From Gemmatimonadota bacterium (lineage in GTDB: Bacteria > Gemmatimonadota > Gemmatimonadetes > Longimicrobiales > Gaopeijiaceae): a DNA stretch of 64,000 nucleotides. Below are positions 9,751-19,973 of this stretch, in pieces. The first letter of the stretch is position 1. The number at the start of each line of letters is the position of its first letter. The notes under the pieces were generated by a model, which saw only the letters and a list, made by a program, of their open reading frames with translations, did no database searches and was not told the origin of the DNA. The DNA is taken from positions 1-64,000 of the forward strand of contig JAJEBR010000113.1 of the NCBI GenBank assembly GCA_022822445.1. Direction: 5' to 3'. Made by a program: the position numbers and the translations under genes.

Positions 9751-10008
9751 ACGGGGTGGGATTGACCTCCGGGCGGCTCCGCCGTCCTCAGTCGTCTCCG
9801 GCGCTCGCGCTTTGCAGCGCGACCGCCTCCGGCTCGACGCCGTTCGAATCCCCTCCCGTCAGTTCGCTGACGCTCACGCACGGGGTGGGATTGACCTCCG
9901 GGCGGCTCCGCCGTCCTCAGTCGTCTCCGGCGCTCGCGCTTTACAGCGCGACCGCCTCCGGCTCGACGCCGTTCGAATCCCCTCCCGTCAGTTCGCTGAC
10001 GCTCACGG
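9751..10008 (-). repeat. Two 129-bp tandem repeats copying the tRNA-Ser 3' end
   Basis: Unit 1 is 9751-9879 and unit 2 is 9880-10008; I count 127 of 129 identical bases. Each unit begins (on +) with acggggtgggatt, which is the complement of the 3' part of the tRNA-Ser(GGA) gene that directly follows. Read in the tRNA direction, each unit contains a 6-bp stem CGTCAG/CTGACG (9857-9872 and 9986-10001) and a 6-bp stem CGCGCT/AGCGCG (9806-9821 and 9935-9950). The loop of the second stem is GCAA in one copy and GTAA in the other, both GNRA. A partial flank (gacgctaaacgc) precedes unit 1. The period is a multiple of three. See findings. Confidence 0.9.
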
Positions 10009-10089
10009 ACGGGGTGGGATTCGAACCCACGCGGGCAGATGCCCACACGATTTCCAGTCGTGCGCCTTAAGCCACTCGGCCACCCGTCC
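10006..10089 (-). tRNA. tRNA-Ser(GGA)
   Basis: Last gene of the minus-strand tRNA array. Acceptor GGACGGG/CCCGTCC, long variable arm, anticodon loop CTGGAAA (anticodon GGA), T-loop TTCGAAT, discriminator G typical of serine. CCA is not encoded. It is directly followed by the 129-bp repeats that duplicate its 3' end. Confidence 0.95.
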
Positions 10090-10133
10090 TGCAACGCAAA
10101 GCGGGGGCGTGCGTTTCCCCCTTCTTCGCGTAA

Positions 10134-10207
10134 TCGGGGCGCCCGGATTCGAACCGGGGACCTCTGCGACCCGAACGCAGCGCTCTACCGGACTGAGCCA
10201 CGCCCCG
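10134..10207 (-). tRNA. tRNA-Pro(CGG)
   Basis: Acceptor CGGGGCG/CGCCCCG with the C1-G72 pair typical of bacterial tRNA-Pro, anticodon stem CTGCG/CGCAG and loop TTCGGGT (anticodon CGG), discriminator A. CCA is not encoded. Confidence 0.95.
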
Positions 10208-10231
10208 TGGCAACCGGGTCCATTGTCAGAT

Positions 10232-10302
10232 GATTGTAGTGTTTACTTTACGAAATGTCGTATTCTCTTTACATCTCGCGTCCTCGAAGCTCCGCTCTAT
10301 CC
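10232..10302 (+). repeat. Copy 1 of a dispersed AT-rich element, inside the tRNA array
   Basis: The 44-nt core 10232-10275 (ending ...CTTTACGAAATGTCGTATTC..TTTACATC) matches the reverse complement of 45147-45190 at 36 of 44 positions by my count. Weaker similarity continues for about 25 bp (tcctcgaagctccgctct versus tctcaaggctccactct). The element has two half-units, each with AATGT and TTTAC. It lies in the 107-bp gap between tRNA-Pro and tRNA-Ser(CGA), a longer and more AT-rich gap than most in the array. A processing signal, internal promoter/terminator or small mobile repeat are all possible. Confidence 0.6.
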
Positions 10303-10314
10303 ACGGACTGCAAG

Positions 10315-10398
10315 CGGAGGCGGAGGGACTCGAACCCCCAAGTGCTCGCGCACGCCGCATTTCGAGTGCGGTGCCTTACCAATTAGGACTACGCCTCC
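10315..10398 (-). tRNA. tRNA-Ser(CGA)
   Basis: Acceptor GGAGGCG/CGCCTCC, discriminator G, anticodon stem CCGCA/TGCGG with loop CTCGAAA (anticodon CGA), long variable arm with stem GTGC/GCAC. The D-arm (TAGTCCTAATTGGTAAGGC) is unusual for serine, but G73 and the class II variable arm support serine. Confidence 0.9.
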
Positions 10399-10410
10399 TG
10401 GTGCCGTTCA

Positions 10411-10495
10411 CGGAGGGAGTGGGATTCGAACCCACGTGATCACTGGGATCAACGCCTTAGCAGGGCGCCGCTTTTAGCCGCTCAGCCATCCCTCC
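10411..10495 (-). tRNA. tRNA-Ser(GCT)
   Basis: Acceptor GGAGGGA/TCCCTCC, discriminator G, anticodon stem GCGCC/GGCGT with loop CTGCTAA (anticodon GCT), long variable arm, T-loop TTCGAAT. CCA is not encoded. Confidence 0.95.
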
Positions 10496-10498
10496 AAG

Positions 10499-10571
10499 TA
10501 GCCCCGCCTGGGCTCGAACCAGGACTCTTCTGATCCAGAGTCAGACGTGTTGCCAATTACACCACGGGGCT
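10499..10571 (-). tRNA. tRNA-Gln(CTG)
   Basis: Acceptor AGCCCCG/CGGGGCT, D-stem GTGT/ACAC, anticodon stem TCTGA/TCAGA with loop CTCTGGA (anticodon CTG), T-stem CCTGG/CCAGG. An extra T-A pair outside position 1 could extend the acceptor stem. Confidence 0.93.
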
Positions 10572-10621
10572 ATGTACCGTACATTCCGCGAAACGCGACC
10601 CTGACGTAACGTCAGGGTTAG

Positions 10622-10694
10622 AGCCACCGGTCGGACTCGAACCGACGACCCCGTCATTACGAGTGACGTGCTCTACCAGCTGAGCTACGGTGGC
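10622..10694 (-). tRNA. tRNA-Thr(CGT)
   Basis: Acceptor GCCACCG/CGGTGGC, anticodon stem CGTCA/TGACG with loop CTCGTAA (anticodon CGT), T-loop TTCGAGT, discriminator T. CCA is not encoded. Confidence 0.95.
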
Positions 10695-10750
10695 GATGTT
10701 CACTGGGTGCGGCAAGCGGAGGCCTGACATGGCCGTCCCGCCGCGACCAG

Positions 10751-10823
10751 TGGAGCCGAGGGGAGTCGAACCCCTGACCTCAGCGTTGCGAACGCTGCGC
10801 TCTCCCAACTGAGCTACGGCCCC
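10751..10823 (-). tRNA. tRNA-Ala(CGC)
   Basis: Acceptor GGGGCCG/CGGCTCC contains the G3-U70 pair that marks alanine. Anticodon stem CAGCG/CGCTG with loop TTCGCAA (anticodon CGC), discriminator A. Confidence 0.96.
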
Positions 10824-10866
10824 GTACCCTGCGGCCCTTGGGCGCCTGCCCACGCGGGCCTCACAA

Positions 10867-10940
10867 TGGGCGCGACAGGACTCGAACCTGTGACCTCCAC
10901 GATGTCAACGTGGCACTCTAACCAACTGAGCTACGCGCCC
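10867..10940 (-). tRNA. tRNA-Val(GAC)
   Basis: Acceptor GGGCGCG/CGCGCCC, anticodon stem CCACG/CGTGG with loop TTGACAT (anticodon GAC), discriminator A. Confidence 0.95.
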
Positions 10941-10985
10941 GCTTCCGGCGGTTGCGCCGGCCTGGCAGTCCGTGGACCGCGTCAG

Positions 10986-11059
10986 TACGCCCGGGAGGAC
11001 TCGAACCCCCAACCCCCTGATCCGTAGTCAGGTACTCTATCCAATTGAGCTACGGGCGC
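10986..11059 (-). tRNA. tRNA-Arg(ACG)
   Basis: Anticodon stem CCTGA/TCAGG with loop CTACGGA (anticodon ACG, expected to be deaminated to ICG by TadA). The acceptor GCGCCCG pairs with CGGGCGT, leaving an unusual G1-U72 pair; discriminator A. Confidence 0.94.
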
Positions 11060-11113
11060 TTCAACAATGATCCCCGGCGCGGCGAACCGCCCTCGGCCGG
11101 CACGCCGGATCCA

Positions 11114-11197
11114 TGCCCACGACAGGACTCGAACCTGTACGTCCTTTCGAACACTGGTCCCTCAAACCAGCCTGTCTACCAATTCCAGCACGTGGGC
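11114..11197 (-). tRNA. tRNA-Leu(GAG)
   Basis: Acceptor GCCCACG/CGTGGGC, long variable arm, anticodon stem CTGGT/ACCAG with loop TTGAGGG (anticodon GAG), discriminator A. Confidence 0.95.
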
Positions 11198-11272
11198 TCT
11201 CCTGCTGCCGCGAAACCGGCGGGCGTCGCCACCCGTCCGACGGCGGCACCAGCCTGCTCCACGGGACAGCAA

Positions 11273-11357
11273 TGCTCGGGGAGGGACTCGAACCCTCACG
11301 GGGTTAACCCCCACAGGATCCTGAATCCTGCGCGTCTACCAATTCCGCCACCCGAGC
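11273..11357 (-). tRNA. tRNA-Leu(CAG)
   Basis: Acceptor GCTCGGG/CCCGAGC, long variable arm (GGGGGTTAACCCC), anticodon stem CAGGA/TCCTG with loop TTCAGGA (anticodon CAG), discriminator A. Confidence 0.95.
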
Positions 11358-11439
11358 TCCCGGCCAACCGGCACTTCCAACAGCCCGCACCGGAATCGCC
11401 GCCGGCCTGATGCGGCTATCCATCACGCAGGGCTGCCAG

Positions 11440-11512
11440 TGGAGCCGAGGGGAGTCGAACCCCTGACCTCCTGAATGCCATTCAGGCGCTCTCCCAACTG
11501 AGCTACGGCCCC
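11440..11512 (-). tRNA. tRNA-Ala(GGC)
   Basis: The body is nearly the same as tRNA-Ala(CGC), including G3-U70. Anticodon stem CCTGA/TCAGG with loop ATGGCAT (anticodon GGC), discriminator A. Confidence 0.96.
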
Positions 11513-11574
11513 GACAGTGCGGTACATGAGCCAGGAACACTCGTTCCAATGGACCCGGATTTTCAAACAGCCAG

Positions 11575-11649
11575 CGGGGCTGACGGGACTCGAACCCGCG
11601 GCCTCCGGTGTGACAGACCGGCACTCTAACCAAACTGAGCTACAGCCCC
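11575..11649 (-). tRNA. tRNA-Asp(GTC)
   Basis: Acceptor GGGGCTG/CAGCCCC, anticodon stem CCGGT/ACCGG with loop CTGTCAC (anticodon GTC), and discriminator G as expected for aspartate. Confidence 0.95.
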
Positions 11650-11691
11650 ATCCTGCACCTGCACACGGCCGAGGGACGAACCCCGGCCGCA

Positions 11692-11763
11692 TACCCTCAC
11701 GGGGAATCGAACCCCGATCTCCACCTTGAAAGAGTGGTGTCCTGACCGTTAGACGATGAGGGC
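11692..11763 (-). tRNA. tRNA-Glu(TTC)
   Basis: Anticodon stem CCACT/GGTGG with loop CTTTCAA (anticodon TTC). The acceptor GCCCTCA pairs with TGAGGGT, giving a G1-U72 wobble; discriminator A. Confidence 0.94.
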
Positions 11764-11778
11764 GTGATCCCACGCATG

Positions 11779-11852
11779 CAGGCCCGGAGGGACTCGAACC
11801 CCCAACCGCCGGTTTTGGAGACCGGTGCTCTACCAAATTGAGCTACGGACCT
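11779..11852 (-). tRNA. tRNA-Trp(CCA)
   Basis: Acceptor AGGTCCG/CGGGCCT with A1-U72 and G73, as expected for tryptophan. Anticodon stem CCGGT/ACCGG with loop CTCCAAA (anticodon CCA). Confidence 0.95.
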
Positions 11853-11867
11853 ATGATTGCTCGTAAA

Positions 11868-11940
11868 TGGCCAGGGGCGGAATTGAACCGCCGACACCGC
11901 GATTTTCAGTCGCGTGCTCTACCAACTGAGCTACCTGGCC
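11868..11940 (-). tRNA. tRNA-Phe(GAA)
   Basis: Acceptor GGCCAGG/CCTGGCC, anticodon stem CGCGA/TCGCG with loop CTGAAAA (anticodon GAA), T-loop TTCAATT, discriminator A. Confidence 0.96.
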
Positions 11941-12014
11941 CGGAGGCCGCCGCATCCTGCATACGCCAGAAACGCCGCACGGAGGCGGCGTTCCCGGGAA
12001 CCACTTGCTGAGCA

Positions 12015-12088
<74 letters not shown>

Positions 12089-12098
12089 GAGATCTTTA

Positions 12099-12127
12099 CG
12101 TTAATCAAGCCCCGCGGGGCCTGTCAA
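12099..12127 (-). promoter_or_regulatory. Putative promoter of the tRNA array
   Basis: Read on the minus strand: a perfect TTGACA (12127-12122), a 17-nt spacer holding the GC dyad GGCCCCGCGGGGC, and a weak -10 TTAACG (12104-12099), about 11 nt before the 5' end of initiator tRNA-Met. This is the only good -35 box seen upstream of the array. Confidence 0.5.
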
Positions 12128-12179
12128 CAGCAACGGCCACCGCCGCCAGCCGCCCTCACGCGCACGCGGCCAACTCTCC

Positions 12180-13151
12180 TCACGCCTCCGCGGCCAGCCG
12201 CCGGCAGTACCAGTCCATCCACCGGTTCGAGAACCCCAGCAGCCGTGCGTTCCGGGTGACCGCAATCACCTCGCGCCGCGTCATCTTCGTCTCGCGCTCC
12301 AGCACATCCGGATTGCCGCGGCTCAGCGCGAGCGTCCGGACCGCGAAGAAGAGCGGCAGCATGCAGAAGAGGCGTACGCCGTGATGGCGCCTCGGGATCA
12401 TGCGGATGTAGGCGCGCGCGGCGGCCAGGTGGCGCTCGGCCTTCCGCACCAGCCGTCCCAGTACGCTCATCGCGGCCTCCCGGTTTCCAGGCTCGAAGAG
12501 CTCCGAGGGGCGCGTTCCCCGGCCGGGGATGAACTCGGTGGGGACATACACCCAGCCGCGGTCCCGGTCTTCGTGCAACCCGCGAATGACGTTGACCGTC
12601 TGGAGCGCGAGCCCGAACTCGCGCCCGAGCGCCATCATTCGGTCCCGTCCTTCGGCCAGCCCGGACAGCCGCCGCGCGAACAGCTCCGTGAGCAGATGGC
12701 CCACCCGGCCGGCCACCTCGTGCATGTAGTCGTCCAGGTCGGCCTCGGTCTCGAAGACTGACCCGCGGGCGACCCACCTCGCCATCCCCGCGCTCGACTC
12801 TCCGACCCGGCGGACCAGGACCTCGCGCGCGTCCGGGGCCAGTCCGTCCAGCCCTTCGAGCACGGCGGCGGCGTTGCGGGCGACGAGCGCGTCCGGGGTG
12901 TCCTCGCGGGCTTCCCTCAGCCGTTCGAGGAGGGCCGGACGGTCTTCCCTGCCCGCCAGCACCCGTCCCCAGCTGTCGAGCAGAGCCACCTTCTCAACGT
13001 CTTCGATCTCCTGATTGTCTTCCAGATAGTCGGAGACGCGGAGCAACAGGTAGGCGACCGTGATCTCGCCCCGCAGAGGCTCGGGGAGGATTCCGATTCC
13101 CACGGCGAAGGTGCGGCTGGACCGGACCAGCAGTTCGTCGAGCGTTGCCAT
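12180..13151 (-). CDS. Squalene/phytoene synthase family protein
   Basis: A 323-residue all-alpha prenyl-synthase head-to-head condensing enzyme, probably farnesyl-diphosphate farnesyltransferase (squalene or hydroxysqualene formation for hopanoids/carotenoids). Motifs: RSSRTFAVGIGILP near the N-terminus, first Asp-rich region YLLLRVSDYLEDN (about residues 35-47), YMHEVAGRVGHLLTELF, and FGLALQTVNVIRGLHEDRDRG (about 185-205). The second Asp-rich motif is usually IRDxxED; here its first Asp is Gly (IRGLHED), which could weaken Mg-diphosphate binding. No other isoprenoid gene is adjacent, so the product is not defined. The tRNA promoter starts about 50 bp after its stop. Confidence 0.82.
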   Translation of the reverse strand: MATLDELLVRSSRTFAVGIGILPEPLRGEITVAYLLLRVSDYLEDNQEIEDVEKVALLDSWGRVLAGREDRPALLERLREAREDTPDALVARNAAAVLEGLDGLAPDAREVLVRRVGESSAGMARWVARGSVFETEADLDDYMHEVAGRVGHLLTELFARRLSGLAEGRDRMMALGREFGLALQTVNVIRGLHEDRDRGWVYVPTEFIPGRGTRPSELFEPGNREAAMSVLGRLVRKAERHLAAARAYIRMIPRRHHGVRLFCMLPLFFAVRTLALSRGNPDVLERETKMTRREVIAVTRNARLLGFSNRWMDWYCRRLAAEA

Positions 13152-13305
13152 GGTTGATTCTCGATCACCCCGTCCGCCAGGTCAACGACCGTTGGCCGCG
13201 GCGCGGGTTCGTCCGGTCCAGCAGGAAGGTTATAATACCCGTGCAGGGTCGGGGACTGCCCTGGGCGGGGCCGAATCGCAGTCATCAGATGGGAGCGAGA
13301 CACCG

Positions 13306-13596
13306 ATGAAAGGGACTCTTCCGCCGAGCGAAGTCGAGGGATGGGTGACGGTCCACTCGAGGTGGAAGTTCAGCGACGGCAAGATCCGCAAGAAGTACGT
13401 CTTCCAGTCGTTCCGCAGCGCCATCGTCTTTGTCAACCGGGTGGCCACGATCTCCGACGAGTTTGATCACCACCCCGAGATCAGGGTCAACTACAACGAG
13501 GTGACGCTGAGGCTCTGGTCACACGACGCCGGGGGCGTGACCGAGAGGGATCTCAAGCTCGCCGAACGAATCGACTTCGCGACTTCCGCCCGGTAG
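13306..13596 (+). CDS. phhB: 4a-hydroxytetrahydrobiopterin dehydratase (PCD/DCoH)
   Basis: A 96-residue protein matching pterin-4a-carbinolamine dehydratase in length and signature: DEFDHHPEIRVNYNEVTLRLW gives the catalytic His-His-Pro, and TERDLKLAERID the C-terminal acidic helix. The enzyme dehydrates 4a-hydroxytetrahydropterin during pterin recycling for aromatic amino-acid hydroxylases, and homologues also act in molybdopterin-related chemistry. The ATG at 13306 is preceded by GGGAG; the upstream in-frame extension is low-complexity and unlikely. The gene stands alone between two minus-strand units, with no phenylalanine hydroxylase in view. Confidence 0.9.
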   Translation: MKGTLPPSEVEGWVTVHSRWKFSDGKIRKKYVFQSFRSAIVFVNRVATISDEFDHHPEIRVNYNEVTLRLWSHDAGGVTERDLKLAERIDFATSAR

Positions 13597-13663
13597 GAGG
13601 GCGGCGGGCAACCTGCGGGTTGTCCCGATTGCCGACAAGGCGGACCGGCCCCACATCCGGCCG

Positions 13664-14935
13664 TCAGCGGCCGTTCCTGGTCGCCCGGATCGCCTCTACC
13701 AGGATCTCCAACCCCTCCTCGAGCTCGTCCGGTGCGAGGGTGGCGGGCGGCGTGAGTTCGACGACCTGGCCGTCATCGCCCGCCGGGAGCAGGATCAGCC
13801 CGCGTTGCAGCGCCCGCCGGACGGCTCGCTTCGCACCCCGGCCGCGCAGCTCGACGCCGAGCATCAGCCCGCGCCCCCGGATCTCCACCACGGCGTCGCA
13901 ACCGCCCAGCGCCGCCTCGAGGTGATCCACCGCCAGGGCCCCCAGCCGCGCCGCGCGCGCGACCAGCTCCTCGCTCCGCAGCGCCGCCAGGAAGCCCAGT
14001 CCCGCCGAGCAGCTGACCGGGTGTCCCAGGAAGGTGCTGGTGTGGATGGCTTCGCCGGATGAGGGCGGCCAGGCGTCCATCACCTGCGCCGAACCCATGC
14101 AGGCCGAGAGGGGCATGCCGCCCCCCAGCGCCTTTCCCAGGCAGATGAGGTCAGGCACGACCGGATCGTGATCGCTCGCCAGCAGGGCGCCCGTCCGCCC
14201 CATGCCGGTGAAGATCTCGTCCGCGATCAGGAGCGCACCGCGCGACTTGGCAATGGCCGCCAGCTCCGCGAGAAACCCGCGCGGCGGGACCCGCACCCCC
14301 GCCCGGCCCTGGATCGGCTCCACGATCACGGCACCGGTGGCAAACGGTCTCTCCCGGGCGAGGAGCCCGTCGACCCGCTCCAGCACCTCTTCTCCCTCTG
14401 CCGTGGACGGAAAAGGCACGAAGTGGACGTGGCCCGTGAGCCGGCGGATGAACGGTTCGCGGAAGTGCTCCCGATCCGTCGTCGCGAGTGCACCGAGGGT
14501 GAGTCCGTGGTAGCCCCCCTCGAAGGCGATCACACCCGGCCGGCCGGTCGCCAGCTGAGCGGTCTTGAGCGCCGCCTCCACTGCGTCCGAGCCACTCAGC
14601 CCCAGGATCCCCCGCGCTTCCGGCCACGGCATCAGCGCGGTCAGTGCCTCCAGGAACTCGACCTTGACCGCGGGCGGGTGAATGTCGCCCATCCCGTGGA
14701 CGAGCCGCTCCGCCTGCCCGCGGATCCGTTCCACCACCAGGGGGTGCCGGTGTCCCGCGAAGGCCACTCCGAAGGCACCGGTGAAATCCAGGTACTCCCG
14801 GCCGGCGGCATCCCGGACGCGCGCGCCCGCGGCCTCGGTCCAGAAGGGCGGGGGTGGATCCAGGAAGGTGATGTTGCGCGTCTCGACCCGCGAAAGGCGT
14901 TCCGCCCACTCCCGGCCGGAGCGGTCAGGTGACAA
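13664..14935 (-). CDS. Class III aminotransferase (PLP, GabT/ArgD-like)
   Basis: About 423 residues, fold type I. The PLP signature is clear: SGSDAVEAALK (cofactor phosphate cup), GGYHGLTLGAL, IADEIFTGMGRTG (Asp contacting the pyridine nitrogen) and CLGKALGGGMP with the Schiff-base lysine, then TSTFLGHPVSCSAGL. It is related to 4-aminobutyrate, acetylornithine and beta-alanine aminotransferases; the amino donor cannot be told. The start is uncertain: TTG codons at 14959 and 14935 both overlap the 3' end of the exchanger gene, and I give the shorter. It is the last gene of the ligA-polX-exchanger operon. Confidence 0.82.
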   Translation of the reverse strand: MSPDRSGREWAERLSRVETRNITFLDPPPPFWTEAAGARVRDAAGREYLDFTGAFGVAFAGHRHPLVVERIRGQAERLVHGMGDIHPPAVKVEFLEALTALMPWPEARGILGLSGSDAVEAALKTAQLATGRPGVIAFEGGYHGLTLGALATTDREHFREPFIRRLTGHVHFVPFPSTAEGEEVLERVDGLLARERPFATGAVIVEPIQGRAGVRVPPRGFLAELAAIAKSRGALLIADEIFTGMGRTGALLASDHDPVVPDLICLGKALGGGMPLSACMGSAQVMDAWPPSSGEAIHTSTFLGHPVSCSAGLGFLAALRSEELVARAARLGALAVDHLEAALGGCDAVVEIRGRGLMLGVELRGRGAKRAVRRALQRGLILLPAGDDGQVVELTPPATLAPDELEEGLEILVEAIRATRNGR

Positions 14936-15895
14936 TGGAGATCCAGACCGCAAAGGCAACCGCGACGATCAGGAGCAGAAGGCCTTCCCAACGCTTCACC
15001 ATTCGCGCGCTGGCCGCAACCGGCCACAGCAGGAGCGACAGAATCAGCACCGAGGGAAGCTGGAGCGTGAGGATCGACTCGCCGACGGGGAAGTTCCCGA
15101 CCAGGGCCGACGCGCCGATGACCGCGGTGAGATTGAAGATGTTGGATCCCACGATGTTCCCCACGGCGATGTCGGGTTGCTTTCGCGCCGCCGCCACGAG
15201 CGAGGTAACCAGTTCGGGGAGCGACGTTCCCACCGCCACCACCGTCAGTCCAATCACTTCCGTGCTGGCGCTCAGCACCTCCGCCAGGTACCTCGCGCCT
15301 TCCACAGTCGCCCAGCCGCCGGCACCCAGTCCCAGCGCCCCGCCCGCGACGAGCCCCACACTGCCCAGTGACTTGCGGGCGGAGACCGGCTGGTCCGGGT
15401 CCTCGGTCAGGCTGTCCACCTCGTCGCGAATGCCGCTGATCTCCTCCCCCAGCGGAATAAAGGTGAAGCCGATGTACAGCACGAGGAGTGCCAGGAGGAT
15501 GACCCCGTCGCCCCAGTCCACCTCGCCGTCGAGCACCAGGGGGAAGACAAACACGGTGATCAGCAGCATGATCGGTATATCGCGCGTGATCACGCGGTCC
15601 GCGACGCCCAGCGGGGTGATCAGCGCCGTCGCCCCCAGGATCAGGCCGATGTTCGCGAGATTGGAGCCGAGGACGTTCCCCATCAGGAGACCCCCGTCGT
15701 CGCGCAGCACTGCGAAAATCCCCACCACCAGCTCCGGAGCCGACGTGCCCAGGGCGACCAGGGTCAACCCCACCACAACCGGACTGATGCCCATCGTGGA
15801 GGCGATGCGCGCGGAGCCCCGCACGAGCCACTCGGCTCCAAAGTAGATGGCGCCGAACCCGCCCAGCAGTTGCACGAGGTGCCACGCCAGCAAAC

Positions 15896-15899
<4 letters not shown>
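14925..15899 (-). CDS. Calcium/sodium antiporter (CaCA family)
   Basis: A 324-residue inner-membrane exchanger with about ten membrane helices in two inverted halves. Each half carries the alpha-repeat signature: GLTLVALGTSAPELVVG with GNVLGSNLANIGLILG, and GLTVVAVGTSLPELVTS with GNIVGSNIFNLTAVIG. These bind the exchanged Ca and Na ions, as in YrbG and NCX_Mj. A charged cytoplasmic loop (SLTEDPDQ) joins the halves. The ATG at 15899 overlaps the polX stop as ATGA, which decides the start over an upstream ATG at 15920. Third gene of the operon. Confidence 0.9.
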
Positions 15900-19890
<3,991 letters not shown>

Positions 19891-19973
19891 CTACTTTCAG
19901 ATTCCGTACCCCCCCCATTGATCGGGCCAGCCCAGGAGGCCGACCCAACTCAACCAACCCAGGAGGTCCCAGG

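Noticed and set aside
9300-10094. 264-codon minus-strand frame with Arg-rich 43-residue repeats through the tRNA tail repeats
   Set aside because: It starts inside tRNA-Ser and ends antisense to the LRR gene, with no ribosome site; not called as a gene, though the E. coli tyrT parallel is noted in findings.
9725-10477. 250-codon plus-strand frame through the repeats and several tRNA genes
   Set aside because: It is antisense to tRNA-Ser(GGA), tRNA-Pro and tRNA-Ser(CGA) and reaches into tRNA-Ser(GCT), so it cannot be a normal coding region.
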